A DNA stretch of 64,000 bases, from assembly GCF_022163125.1 (NCBI RefSeq), contig NZ_CP091881.1, forward strand, positions 7,021,001 to 7,085,000, written 5' to 3'. This DNA is from Paenibacillus sp. HWE-109. Its GTDB lineage: Bacteria; Bacillota; Bacilli; Paenibacillales; NBRC-103111. Shown here in pieces: positions 8,593 through 17,315 of the stretch. The stretch's first letter is position 1; the number at the start of each line of letters is the position of its first letter. A program made the position numbers and the translations under genes. The notes below the pieces were generated by a model. It saw nothing but the letters and a program-made list of their open reading frames with translations, was not told the DNA's origin and searched no databases.

Positions 8593-9519
8593 TTGAAAAT
8601 AGATCGTCTGCTTGCCATCACGATGCTGCTTTTGAATCGAAGAAGAATTAGCGCATTGGAACTATCTGAACGCTTTGAAGTCTCCTTACGCACCGTCTAT
8701 CGCGATGTAGAGGCCATTAACCAAGCCGGAATTCCCATCGCTTCTTATGCGGGTTTAAATGGCGGCTATGAAATTATGGATCAATATCGGCTGGAACGCC
8801 AGTTTCTCTCCCTCGAAGAGCTCCAATCCATCATTGTCGGCCTCAAAGGAATTCGTTCCACCGTAGGCGATCAGGAAGTCAGCTCCTTGCTCGATAAAGT
8901 TGGCGCGCTTGTGGCCAAATCGGAGCATCACTCCTTGAATGATCAATTGGTCATCGATATGAACCCTTGGCGGGGTGGCGATCATGAGAAAGAGAAATTA
9001 AATACACTTCGTGCCGCTATCAAAGAATCCAGACAAATCAGCTTTCAATATATTTCTTCGCAAAGCGAGCAATCCGTGCGAACAGCCGAACCCCTGAGCA
9101 TCGTGGCCAAAGGATTCGGCTGGTATTTATATGGATACTGCTTGCTGCGGGAGGACTTTCGCATTTTCCGCTTATCCCGGATGAAGGAACTTAACGTGCT
9201 CTCCCAGACGTTTGAGCGGAAAACAGAGACGATTGAATCGCTTCATCACGGCATGGGCAACCGAGACCCGGAATCCCTCATTACACTCGTGCTTCATGCT
9301 CAGCCTAACATCCAAGCGCAAATTGAAGACTACTTCCAATCGCAACAGATTGATTATCAGTCTGATGGTTCGATGATTGTTACCGCTAGACAACCTGATG
9401 AGCCTTGGCTTCACAGCTTGCTGCTTGGATATGGTCCAAGCGTGCGCATTCTAGAACCATCCCACCTAGCTGCTGCTATTAGGGAGAAAGCTGAAAAAAT
9501 AGTTCAGCTCTATTCATGA
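8593..9519 (+). CDS. WYL-domain transcriptional regulator (YafY/DeoR-like)
   Basis: Residues about 1-60 form an HTH_11-type winged helix (RRISALELSERFEVSLRTVYRDVEAI read in parts, with RTVYRDVEAINQAGIPI as the family signature). Residues about 125-200 are the WYL domain, with QISFQYIS and WYLYGYCLLREDFRIFRLSRM. A C-terminal WCX-like region follows. WYL domains bind nucleic acid or small ligands. The TTG at 8593 is preferred as start because GAGGTG lies 8 bases upstream and the protein then begins directly with KIDRLLAI. It lies 94 bases upstream of a DinB-family gene in the same direction, a common regulator/effector pairing, so it probably controls that gene. Confidence 0.9.
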   Translation: MKIDRLLAITMLLLNRRRISALELSERFEVSLRTVYRDVEAINQAGIPIASYAGLNGGYEIMDQYRLERQFLSLEELQSIIVGLKGIRSTVGDQEVSSLLDKVGALVAKSEHHSLNDQLVIDMNPWRGGDHEKEKLNTLRAAIKESRQISFQYISSQSEQSVRTAEPLSIVAKGFGWYLYGYCLLREDFRIFRLSRMKELNVLSQTFERKTETIESLHHGMGNRDPESLITLVLHAQPNIQAQIEDYFQSQQIDYQSDGSMIVTARQPDEPWLHSLLLGYGPSVRILEPSHLAAAIREKAEKIVQLYS

Positions 9520-9613
9520 CCACTGACACTATGTTGTCAGCAGAGTTTGTCTATACTGAATCTATGCCTTACGATGCCAGTTAATCTGGCGAAAACATGA
9601 AGGAGGCTCACCC

Positions 9614-10114
9614 ATGTTCACAACAATCCAAGATTTCGTCAACGAATGGACCCGAGAAAATCAATCGACCCAACGCGTGTTGGACACCCTGACAGATGCT
9701 TCACTAAGCCAAAAAATCGCCCCTGATTTCCGCTCGCTAGGACAGTTAGGTTGGCACATCGCGACTACAATTCATGAAATGCTTTCACGCACGGGGTTAA
9801 CGTTTGACCCTCCGGGAGGTGAACATCACGCCCCGGCTTCAGCCAAAACTATCGCTGACACTTACCGTGCTGCTGCTGCCGGGTTAACGAGTGCCATCCA
9901 TTCCCAGTGGACAGATGAATCCTTGGCTGAATCCACCGATATGTATGGTGAACAGTGGAAGAACGCAACGACACTGCGGAGTCTGATCTCCCATGAGATT
10001 CATCACCGCGGTGAAATGATCGTTCTTATGCGTCAAGCCGGTCTTCGTGTACCGGACATCTATGGTCCGACTCGCGAGGATTGGATTGCACAAGGCATGG
10101 AGCCTTTGGTTTAA
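9614..10114 (+). CDS. DinB-family metal-binding protein
   Basis: The 166-residue product has the four-helix-bundle DinB/YfiT fold signature. The likely metal ligands are the His in GWHIATTIHEML (near residue 49) and two His in SHEIHHRGEMIVLMRQ (near 128 and 132). Family members include thiol-S-transferases such as BstA, and stress-induced proteins of unknown reaction. A GGAGG box precedes the ATG. The WYL regulator gene lies just upstream and a strong terminator follows, so these two genes may form one unit. The specific thiol or substrate is unknown. Confidence 0.9.
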   Translation: MFTTIQDFVNEWTRENQSTQRVLDTLTDASLSQKIAPDFRSLGQLGWHIATTIHEMLSRTGLTFDPPGGEHHAPASAKTIADTYRAAAAGLTSAIHSQWTDESLAESTDMYGEQWKNATTLRSLISHEIHHRGEMIVLMRQAGLRVPDIYGPTREDWIAQGMEPLV

Positions 10115-10123
10115 CAGCTGGAT

Positions 10124-10157
10124 AACCGCCTCGGGGCTAACCCTTGGCGGTTTTTTT
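10124..10157 (+). terminator. Rho-independent terminator after the DinB gene
   Basis: The inverted repeat AACCGCC...GGCGGTT is followed by seven T residues. It is a standard intrinsic terminator. Confidence 0.88.
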
Positions 10158-10266
10158 GATGCCTTGCAGTTCAGCGCATCAAACCTAATTTTCGTCACGC
10201 CAGCAGACAATGCAGACGCTGTATCCATCAGTTATAATGGTATAAAAAGCCAAAGGAGGCGTCCGC

Positions 10267-11106
10267 ATGCACAATCAAACTGTCTTGATCACTGGAGCCA
10301 ACTCCGGAATGGGGCTGGCAACCACCGTCGCCCTCGCACGACAAGGCGCTCGCGTCATTATGCTGTGCCGCAGCCAGCACAGAGGAGAACTGGCGCTAGC
10401 CGAAGCGAAGAAGCAAAGCGGTTCCGAACGCATCGAGCTCATGCTAGGCGACCTGGGCTCACTCGCAAGCATTCGCGCTTTCGCCGAGGCGTTCCTCGCC
10501 AAGCATCCGGTGCTCGATGTTCTGATCAACAACGCCGGTGTCGTCACCGTGAAGCGGCAAACCACGTCTGACGGCTTCGAAGCCATGACGGGCGTCAATC
10601 ATTTGGGTCACTTCCTGCTGACCAACCTGCTGCTTGAAGCCATCGTCCGCGCTCCGCAGGGGCGGATCGTGAATGTCTCCTCCGGCGCCCATAAGATCGG
10701 GCGCTTCGACTTCGACAACCCGTACCTGATGCGCGGGTTCACGGTGTGGAGAGGCTATGCGCAATCCAAAATTGCGAATATCTGGTTTACCCGTGAGCTA
10801 GCCCAGCGACTAGCGGGCACGACAGCCACGGTCAACGCGCTGCACCCAGGCGCGGTCGGCACGAACCTCGGTGTCAATCGCGACACCGGATTCGGGAAGG
10901 CCGTGTATCGGCTGCTGCGGCCTTTTTTCCTGACCCCGGCGCAAGGTGCGGAGACGGCGGTTTATTTGGCAACCAGCCCGGATGTGCGGACGGTCAGCGG
11001 CGAATATTGGTATAAGAAAAAAATAGAGCCTATCTCGAAGAGGGCGCAAGATGCAGATATGGCACATCGCTTCTGGACGTGGAGTGAACAGGAAGTTGGC
11101 TTATAG
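10267..11106 (+). CDS. Short-chain dehydrogenase/reductase, retinol-dehydrogenase-like
   Basis: This is a classical SDR with a Rossmann NAD(P) site, TGANSGMG, at about residues 10-17, the structural NNAG motif in LINNAGVV near residue 85, the catalytic serine in VNVSSGAH, and the catalytic YxxxK as YAQSK near residues 160-164. The arrangement HLGHFLLTNLLL and LHPGAVGTNLG is that of the retinol dehydrogenase/WWOX-like subgroup that reduces aldehydes or ketones with NADPH. The 279-residue length is normal. AAAGGAGG precedes the ATG. It stands alone between two terminators. The substrate is not predictable. Confidence 0.93.
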   Translation: MHNQTVLITGANSGMGLATTVALARQGARVIMLCRSQHRGELALAEAKKQSGSERIELMLGDLGSLASIRAFAEAFLAKHPVLDVLINNAGVVTVKRQTTSDGFEAMTGVNHLGHFLLTNLLLEAIVRAPQGRIVNVSSGAHKIGRFDFDNPYLMRGFTVWRGYAQSKIANIWFTRELAQRLAGTTATVNALHPGAVGTNLGVNRDTGFGKAVYRLLRPFFLTPAQGAETAVYLATSPDVRTVSGEYWYKKKIEPISKRAQDADMAHRFWTWSEQEVGL

Positions 11107-11123
11107 GCAGCCAATTGCGAAAC

Positions 11124-11168
11124 AAAAAGACGGACAAACGCTATTCGTAGCATTTGTCCGTCTTTTTT
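11124..11168 (+). terminator. Terminator after the SDR gene
   Basis: The arms AAAAAGACGGACAAA and TTTGTCCGTCTTTTTT form a near-perfect stem with a T tail. The symmetry would let it work in both directions. Confidence 0.88.
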
Positions 11169-11264
11169 GTTATCGATGGATTTGCCGAATAACGCTGGGT
11201 CCCTGGACATCGGGAGCATTTATTCCGTTGTATACATTTTCTAATCGCCATGTTATTATGTTAT

Positions 11265-11278
11265 TACGTAATTACGTA
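11265..11278. promoter_or_regulatory. Perfect 14-bp palindrome, candidate autoregulatory operator
   Basis: TACGTAATTACGTA is its own reverse complement. It lies 30 bases upstream of the start codon of the ArsR-HTH/GyrB-like gene, the usual position of an ArsR-type operator. Binding by that protein is inferred. Confidence 0.5.
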
Positions 11279-11308
11279 TTTAAATAAATGACTTATGAGG
11301 TGATCCAA

Positions 11309-12418
11309 TTGACAGTACCACGGGATTATGGAGCCGAACTAGATGCATTGCAAACACAAATGAATATGCTCCAACAGAGCATCGGAGAATTCATGCAAAG
11401 GCAGGAAGAGACGAGTAAATTTATGGCCCAACAACAGCTGCCGGACGCGGAACAAGGCAGAGTCTTTTACTCGGGACAATTCCAGAGCGGGCCTACTCAT
11501 TATCGCTGGGAGCCGCAAGAGAGAGGCGTTAGTCAGCTTCTGCACTTGGATAGTGATAAAGCAGCCAAAATCCTCGGCGCTCTGGGCCATAAGCAGCGTC
11601 TAGATATTTTACGGACCGTTCTTCAAGAGCCGCTTACCGGTCCAGAGCTCGTCGAGCGTCTGAATATGGGAACAACGGGACAACTTTATCATCATATGAA
11701 AGCATTAGCAGGTGCCGATCTGCTTGTTCAGGAAGAACGAGGCGGCAAATACGTAGTTCCCGGCCATCGTGCACTTCCGCTCCTTCTCCTGCTGGCCGCG
11801 ACAACTGATTTATTCGATACCAGTGATTTCCTTGATATGTCGGAGGTCAGAAATAATGCACGTCCCTACTTGGGCGCAGCCGATGATGGTTATGATCCCC
11901 ATCTCCTCCTGTGGGCTGTGGTCGAGAACAGCATTCTGGAGCATTTGCACGGGACCAGTACCGAGGTCCAGCTTTTCCTGCATCGAGACGGCAGCGTTAC
12001 CGTTGCAGACAACGGTCGAGGCATCCCTGTTCAGGCGCTTCCTGGCGTAGAGCAGCCCCGTGTTCAAACCGTTCTCACGGACATGAACCGACTTAGCGCA
12101 AGTGCCTCGTTCTTAGCACCCGGGAGCGAAAAAGGCATCAGTATGCCCATCGTCAACGCGCTGTCTCTCAAGCTTTCGGTTGAAATTCGCCGTGACGGAC
12201 GTGTGTTTCAACAATCCTATAAGCACGGCATCCCCCAAAGTGAGCTGCAAACGGTCGGTTTCACCAATGAGACCGGAACGCGTGTAACTTTCTTGCCGGA
12301 TTTGGACATTTTCCCTAAACCATTTGATCGCAAGGAATTGGAGAAACAGGCTGCGGAAATATCCGTACTGTATCCGAAACTACGCCTTCAAGTGCTGCTG
12401 GATGAATCAACAGGTTAA
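11309..12418 (+). CDS. ArsR-type winged helix fused to a degenerate GyrB-like GHKL ATPase domain
   Basis: Three parts are visible in 369 residues. Residues about 8-45 are a Gln-rich likely coiled coil. Residues 85-150 are an ArsR-type winged helix (AAKILGALGHKQRLDILRTV, then GQLYHHMKAL). Residues about 195-365 follow the GyrB N-terminal ATPase order: VVENSILEHLHG, DGSVTVADNGRGIPV, IVNALSLKLSVEIRRDGRVF and ETGTRVTFLPDLDIF. The residue aligning with the catalytic Glu of GyrB (E. coli Glu42) is Ala203. The magnesium-binding Asn207 and the DNGRGIP box remain. The GGLHGVG lid is replaced by APGSEKGIS. Nucleotide binding may survive while hydrolysis is probably lost. The start is the TTG with GAGGTGAT upstream. 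A nucleotide-responsive repressor is an inference. Confidence 0.85.
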   Translation: MTVPRDYGAELDALQTQMNMLQQSIGEFMQRQEETSKFMAQQQLPDAEQGRVFYSGQFQSGPTHYRWEPQERGVSQLLHLDSDKAAKILGALGHKQRLDILRTVLQEPLTGPELVERLNMGTTGQLYHHMKALAGADLLVQEERGGKYVVPGHRALPLLLLLAATTDLFDTSDFLDMSEVRNNARPYLGAADDGYDPHLLLWAVVENSILEHLHGTSTEVQLFLHRDGSVTVADNGRGIPVQALPGVEQPRVQTVLTDMNRLSASASFLAPGSEKGISMPIVNALSLKLSVEIRRDGRVFQQSYKHGIPQSELQTVGFTNETGTRVTFLPDLDIFPKPFDRKELEKQAAEISVLYPKLRLQVLLDESTG

Positions 12419-12437
12419 ACCAAACAGGCCAATTTCG

Positions 12438-13799
12438 TCAGGCAAAATCAAAATCGACTCCAACGCCGAGATCACGCCAGCGCTCATAAAAGTCCGGACA
12501 CGTTTTGGAGACGCAGCCCGGGTCCATCATCTGCACGCCGTCAACCCGCGCACCGATCAGCGATAGCGCCATCGCCATCCGATGGTCGTCATGAGGATCA
12601 AGCAGCGCTGGTTGCGGCTGGCCGGGATGCACCGTCAAGCCGTCTGCGTGCTCCTCCACTTCAATGCCCAGCTTGCGAAGCTCCTGACAAATTGCGGCAA
12701 TCCGATCACATTCATGGTGCCGAATATGGGCAGCGTCTGTCAGCGTAATCGGTCCATCCGCGAACGGGGCTAACGCAGCAAGCGTAAGCGTTTGGTCGGA
12801 CCAACGCTGCATGCTGACCGTGAAGCCTCCCTTGAGGCGGTCTGTGCCTTGCACTTCCACAAAGTCAGCGCCGCTTATAATGGTGCAACCCATTTGCTTC
12901 AATACCTGCAATAATGCAATATCCGGCTGGCGTGTCTGCGCCGAAATCCCCTCAATCCGAATCCGGCCATTCGTAAGTGCCGCGAGAGCCCAGAAATAAC
13001 CACAAGTCGAAGCATCAGGTTCCAAGCACAGCGAACGCGCCTCATAGACCCTTGGTCGAACGATTATTACTTGTCCATTATCCTGGACCTCGGGACTTAC
13101 GCCAAAAGCCCGCATCATATCCAGAGTCATTTCGACATAATCACGCTGCACCACTTCACCCTCGATTCGAATGCTCAAAGCTTCTGAGGCATAAGGAGCT
13201 GCCAGCAATAAACCGCTAATAAACTGACTCGAAACCGCACCGGATATCGCGACTTCTCCGCCACTCAAACCGTCCGCCAATAAAGTGAAAGGTACGCTGC
13301 CAGGGTTTGCGCCATATTGAATAACCGCCCCCAAACCGGTTAACGCATCTAACAGAGCTGTCAGCGGCCGCTCGCCCATGCGTCGGCTTCCCTCTATCAG
13401 CCACTCCCCTTTGCCAACCGCAAGTACGGCCGGCAAAAAGCGGGCAACCGTTCCAGCAGCGCCTACATAAAGCGAAGCATCAGCAACCGCCCACTTTCCC
13501 GCATTGCCATGAATCGTCACGTGCTCACCTTCATCTTCAATAACAACCCCCAATGCCCTCAGCGCCTTCATGCACCAATAGGAATCATCACTTTGCAAGA
13601 CACCCCGCAGCACAGTCGTTCCTCTCCCAATTGCGGCAATCAGAAGTGCCCGATTCGTGAAGCTTTTACTGCCAGGTATCGATATCGTTCGATCCAAACG
13701 ACCTTGCATTCGCGATAGCCTTACCTTCTGCTCTACGTGATGCTGCGACCAGGGAGACCTTGCCTCTCTATCAGGTTCATGTGAACTCGTGATTACCAT
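12438..13799 (-). CDS. aroA: 3-phosphoshikimate 1-carboxyvinyltransferase (EPSP synthase)
   Basis: The enzyme condenses shikimate-3-phosphate with phosphoenolpyruvate, the sixth step of the shikimate pathway. Residues about 40-54 carry the phosphate-binding PGSKSFTNRALLIAA. The central region has YVGAAGTVARFLPAVLA, and the C-terminal part has DDHRMAMALSLIGARV followed by CVSKTCPDFYERW, all family signatures. The length of 453 includes an N-terminal extension of about 30 residues rich in charged residues. GGAGAGGG precedes the ATG. No other aromatic pathway gene is nearby; it stands alone, divergent from a LysR-type gene, so it may be a second copy or have a specialised role. Confidence 0.92.
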   Translation of the reverse strand: MVITSSHEPDREARSPWSQHHVEQKVRLSRMQGRLDRTISIPGSKSFTNRALLIAAIGRGTTVLRGVLQSDDSYWCMKALRALGVVIEDEGEHVTIHGNAGKWAVADASLYVGAAGTVARFLPAVLAVGKGEWLIEGSRRMGERPLTALLDALTGLGAVIQYGANPGSVPFTLLADGLSGGEVAISGAVSSQFISGLLLAAPYASEALSIRIEGEVVQRDYVEMTLDMMRAFGVSPEVQDNGQVIIVRPRVYEARSLCLEPDASTCGYFWALAALTNGRIRIEGISAQTRQPDIALLQVLKQMGCTIISGADFVEVQGTDRLKGGFTVSMQRWSDQTLTLAALAPFADGPITLTDAAHIRHHECDRIAAICQELRKLGIEVEEHADGLTVHPGQPQPALLDPHDDHRMAMALSLIGARVDGVQMMDPGCVSKTCPDFYERWRDLGVGVDFDFA

Positions 13800-13910
13800 T
13801 TTGCCTGCACCCTCTCCAATTGATCTTATCGAATAAGCTCATTATAATAAGAGGATTAGTCATAAATGAAATCGCCAAATAAGCACCTTCCCATAAAGGA
13901 GCTCTATATC

Positions 13911-14810
13911 ATGATCCATTTAGAATGGTATCGTATTTTTCTCCATGCGGCCAAAGCAGGCAATTTAACGAAAGCTGCACAAGAGCTGTTCATCACCCAA
14001 CCTTCTGTAAGCTATGCTATCAAGCAAATGGAGCAAGCTTTATCCCTGAAGCTTTTCCATCGTCAGTCCAAAGGCGTAGAGCTTACCGAAGAAGGAAAAG
14101 CCCTGCTGATTTATGTCGAACAATCCTTCGCCCTATTGGATGCAGGTGAGCGTAAAATGACCGCGCTCAAGCACCTCACAGGCGGCGAGCTGCGAATTGC
14201 AGCCAACGACTCCTTGTTCAAACACTTTCTGTTTCCCTATTTGGATACGTATCATAAGCAATACCCGGACGTTCGAATCCGCCTGTCCCACGGTAAAACT
14301 TCCGAGATCACCCAGCGGGTCAAAGAGGGCGTGATCGATTTGGGCCTTATCCATCTACCGACGGTCGAGGAGCCTCTTTTGAACGTTCAGACCGTTATGA
14401 CCCTGCAGGATTGTTTCGTTGGCGGCGAAGCCTATCGTCACTTCGCTGAACAGCCGCTTACCGCTCAGGAAATCAGCCAATTTCCGCTGCTGCTCTTATC
14501 TGCCGGAAGCAGCACAAGACGTTTTGCTGAGCATTGGTTCTCCCAGCAAGACGTCGATATCCAAGCAGATATTGAGTTAGGCAGCATCGATTTACTTATC
14601 GAATTTGCCAAGCTCGGACTGGGTGTCGCCTTCGTTTCCCGTTCCTATGTTACGCAGGAACTAGCGGATGGTCTCCTTCATGAGCTCAAGCCAACCGTCG
14701 CCATACCCACACGCTCTATCGGGATCGCAACCCGCCAAGATATCTCTCCATCTCTAGCCGCAGCCAAATTCCATGAGCTGCTAGCTGCTGGCGACCCCTT
14801 GTTCACTTAG
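13911..14810 (+). CDS. LysR-family transcriptional regulator
   Basis: The 299-residue protein has the LysR winged helix-turn-helix at about residues 1-60 (FLHAAKAGNLTKAAQELFIT, then SVSYAIKQMEQALSLKLF) and a periplasmic-binding-protein-like effector domain from about 90 to 290 (GELRIAANDSLFKHFLFPYL). The ATG at 13911 is chosen because AAGGAG lies 9 bases upstream; an earlier in-frame ATG at 13866 adds a tail that family members lack. It is transcribed divergently from aroA with a 111-base spacer, the classical arrangement for LysR control of the neighbour. It ends tail-to-tail with the TVP38 gene, overlapping by 4 bases. Confidence 0.94.
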   Translation: MIHLEWYRIFLHAAKAGNLTKAAQELFITQPSVSYAIKQMEQALSLKLFHRQSKGVELTEEGKALLIYVEQSFALLDAGERKMTALKHLTGGELRIAANDSLFKHFLFPYLDTYHKQYPDVRIRLSHGKTSEITQRVKEGVIDLGLIHLPTVEEPLLNVQTVMTLQDCFVGGEAYRHFAEQPLTAQEISQFPLLLLSAGSSTRRFAEHWFSQQDVDIQADIELGSIDLLIEFAKLGLGVAFVSRSYVTQELADGLLHELKPTVAIPTRSIGIATRQDISPSLAAAKFHELLAAGDPLFT

Positions 14811-15394
14811 GCAAAATGCCGCTCGATTCTTTTGCTAATGACCATTGAAACTCCCACGAAAGCAACCACATAAGCAATCTCGTAGGGATGTTCCAGAAAC
14901 CGATTCAGATCATGGCCGATAAACGAAACCGACATCACCATAACCGCTTTGCCTGAGGCAACCGCAACCAGAAACGATCGAAATCTCATCCCTACGACAG
15001 CCGCAGCCATGTTAATGACCACAAAAGGGCCTACAGGAAACAGGCTCAGCAAAAAGACATAATTAAAAGCCTGTCTTCTCGCCCAAGATAGGCTTTTTTG
15101 CACTTTGGGCTTTTGTGCCCAGCGCACGAGGTAGGGATGTCCCGATACCTTTCTCACGATGAGAAAAGTCACCAAACAGCCGCACACAATGCCGATCCAC
15201 GAATATAAAAAACCAAGCCAGAGCCCATATACAGCCGCATTCACGCTAATAATAACAAGCGTAGGGAGCGGCGGAACGAACGATTTCATAAAAGGGAGAA
15301 GAAGACCGGGCAACGGACCCAGGGAGCGATATTTGTCCAACAATAAGGACAGATTTTCTTCGGTGAAATAAGATAAAATCTCTGTGATTCCCAT
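14807..15394 (-). CDS. TVP38/TMEM64 (DedA-related) family membrane protein
   Basis: The 195-residue polytopic protein has the family core: the re-entrant segment LLPFMKSFVPPLPTLVIISV near residue 35, a Gly-rich segment FLYSWIGIVCGCLVTFLIVR, and the second conserved half FNYVFLLSLFPVGPFVVIN. Proteins of this family move lipids across membranes in some organisms; the bacterial substrate is usually unknown. The start at 15394 (MGITEILSYF) has an AGGTG box nearby. A GTG three codons earlier is possible. An upstream in-frame extension of 44 codons has no support. It overlaps the LysR gene end by 4 bases. Confidence 0.88.
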   Translation of the reverse strand: MGITEILSYFTEENLSLLLDKYRSLGPLPGLLLPFMKSFVPPLPTLVIISVNAAVYGLWLGFLYSWIGIVCGCLVTFLIVRKVSGHPYLVRWAQKPKVQKSLSWARRQAFNYVFLLSLFPVGPFVVINMAAAVVGMRFRSFLVAVASGKAVMVMSVSFIGHDLNRFLEHPYEIAYVVAFVGVSMVISKRIERHFA

Positions 15395-15503
15395 GTGTGT
15401 CACACCTACTCTATTTAGCCAAATTAGCGACGGTGTGAGCCGTCGTCTATAGGCATGATAGCATATTTTTGCGGGGTTGGTCCTACTATATCTGAAACTT
15501 GTA

Positions 15504-15555
15504 AATAGAGCGGCAGCCAGGAACAAGATAATAATGTTTCTGGCTGCCGCTCTAT
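15504..15555 (-). terminator. Strong terminator of the sigma/anti-sigma operon
   Basis: The arms AATAGAGCGGCAGCCAG and CTGGCTGCCGCTCTATT form a near-perfect stem directly after the anti-sigma stop codon. It is followed by a moderately T-rich stretch on the minus strand. Confidence 0.85.
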
Positions 15556-16533
15556 TTATTTCAAGGTATTAGAGAAAATAAGAAGTTCTTCTTTGCTGAT
15601 GCTCGTGGACGGAGTCTCTACACTATACAGGTTCGTCAGCCCATTATATTCTTCCATCCATTGGATAGATTTGGAGACACCAGTCTCACTGAACATAAAG
15701 CCATTCATTTCTGAATAATAGCCGTTCTTTCCATTTAATGTCACGTTTTCAGCCAATGCAGATCCGTTGGTTTTGACATTGATCATTACGTCTTTAACAG
15801 ATGGATCAATAGGGTGATAACGGACAACGATCTCCTCGTGTTGTCTGTTTTGAAAGATCAAGCCTGTCATGTTTGAAAAAGGCCCCTCAGACGAGTTGTA
15901 TTTTTGCCAAGATGTAGAGGTTCCTGCTACTTTCGCTTGAATTTGGAGCAGAGAATGATATTGTTTGTAAATGGATTCATCAATCCCGCCAAACGGAGAT
16001 TGCAGCTCGCCTTTTACGAAAGTAAATCCATCGGGAAGAGATTCGGGAAGCTTTAACCCTTTGTTATAGGGGTCAACTTCTGCTTTCCATTGCTCAAGAT
16101 TAGAATAAGATTTCGGATTCGTAATTATCAGCAAATCAGGCAACTTTCGGTTCTTCAATTCAGCACTATAGACTACGGCACTTTCTCCAGGCTCTAGCTG
16201 GTTTCGAATGCTTTTGAATGATTCTCCGAGTTCCTTCCTCACGTCGTCTGGCAGACTAAATGCCCCATCCTTTGTAACCTCTACGTGGACTTGTTTGGTA
16301 TCTAAGGCGTACAGGAAGGTGGAGGCATAGGCAATACCGGAGAAAAGAATGAGACAAGCAGCCATTATAAGAGCAGGCCGCGCAAACTTCCTGCGTTTTA
16401 TAGCAAGAGATAGCGGCTTCTTCGACATATGTGCACGATACAGTTTTTCGATTTTGCTATCGAGATGCTCTGGATATTGCAATCTTTGTGTGTATTGATT
16501 CAACTCTTCAGATAATGAATGAAGTTTAGACAT
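15556..16533 (-). CDS. Membrane-anchored anti-sigma factor, DUF4367-like C-terminus
   Basis: Residues 1-50 are cytoplasmic and charged, and should bind the sigma factor. One transmembrane segment lies at about 53-72 (ALIMAACLILFSGIAYAST). The outside part of about 250 residues ends with a DUF4367-like region (NGKNGYYSEMNGF ... SIQWMEEYNGLTNLYSVETP ... ISKEELLIFSNTLK). It overlaps the sigma gene by 8 bases, which fits translational coupling of a sigma/anti-sigma pair. Binding and release of the sigma factor on an envelope signal is expected from the family. The signal is unknown. Confidence 0.85.
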   Translation of the reverse strand: MSKLHSLSEELNQYTQRLQYPEHLDSKIEKLYRAHMSKKPLSLAIKRRKFARPALIMAACLILFSGIAYASTFLYALDTKQVHVEVTKDGAFSLPDDVRKELGESFKSIRNQLEPGESAVVYSAELKNRKLPDLLIITNPKSYSNLEQWKAEVDPYNKGLKLPESLPDGFTFVKGELQSPFGGIDESIYKQYHSLLQIQAKVAGTSTSWQKYNSSEGPFSNMTGLIFQNRQHEEIVVRYHPIDPSVKDVMINVKTNGSALAENVTLNGKNGYYSEMNGFMFSETGVSKSIQWMEEYNGLTNLYSVETPSTSISKEELLIFSNTLK

Positions 16534-17110
16534 TTAGAAGACCCTCCTTGTTTGGGTAAATAAGATCTTGCAAATTCGCTTTTTGTCGCAGTGTCCGGAT
16601 AGCACTGTGATGACGCGACTTCACCGTGCCTACTGGTATATTAAGCATGTCAGCCATTTCCTCAAATGAATAATCTTGAAAATATCGCAAGATCAAGACG
16701 CTCTTCTGCTTATACGGCAGCTTAATAATCAAGTTAATCAAAAATTGGTGCTCCTCATCCTGGAGAATATGGTCATCCACATTTACGCTAGGTTCGGAAA
16801 CATTCAAATGTTTACTTCGGTCCAATAATCGGAACGATCGCCATAAACTGCGATTCCAACTGCTAGCCTGACGGATAATTAAACCATTCAGCCACGACCG
16901 AAAGGGCTTATTATAACGGTAATTCGGCATTGAGCGGAATAGTTCCGTAAAGATCTCACTCACGACATCGTTCACATCCGCCGGATTCCTAACTAGCAGC
17001 GATACTGTGCGATATACATGCAGTTTGATATGCTCATAAACCTGTCGGAACGACTCTTCATCTCCTTCACACATTCGTTTAATCCTTTCATGTAATTCTT
17101 GCTCATTCAT
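16526..17110 (-). CDS. ECF-type RNA polymerase sigma factor
   Basis: The 194-residue protein contains sigma region 2 (about 20-90, VRNPADVNDVVSEIFTELF) and region 4 (about 130-180, LPYKQKSVLILRYFQDYSFE then LNIPVGTVKSRHHSAIRTLR), with no region 3, as in extracytoplasmic-function sigma factors. GGAGGTG precedes the ATG. The gene is co-transcribed with the anti-sigma gene that overlaps its 3' end. Its own promoter is likely autoregulated, but no clear ECF promoter motif was identified. Targets are unknown. Confidence 0.92.
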   Translation of the reverse strand: MNEQELHERIKRMCEGDEESFRQVYEHIKLHVYRTVSLLVRNPADVNDVVSEIFTELFRSMPNYRYNKPFRSWLNGLIIRQASSWNRSLWRSFRLLDRSKHLNVSEPSVNVDDHILQDEEHQFLINLIIKLPYKQKSVLILRYFQDYSFEEMADMLNIPVGTVKSRHHSAIRTLRQKANLQDLIYPNKEGLLNV

Positions 17111-17225
17111 GCACTGTCCACCTCCAATCTATTTTCGTTATATATTGGTTCCGACTCGAGAAAAAGTTCATTTTATTTTCTCTAGGAGCCGCTTGATTTC
17201 CTACTTGCCTGCTTCTTAATATTCA

Positions 17226-17268
17226 AAAAGCCGATGAGAGCATATTAAATCTGCTCTCATCGGCTTTT
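17226..17268. terminator. Bidirectional-looking hairpin downstream of glpD
   Basis: AAAAGCCGATGAGAGCA and the complementary TGCTCTCATCGGCTTTT enclose an 8-base loop, flanked by A and T tracts. It ends glpD transcription on the minus strand. Confidence 0.9.
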
Positions 17269-17315
17269 CACTAGATTAAATTATTCATTTAAAGGCGAAG
17301 CAGAACGCCAGCAGC

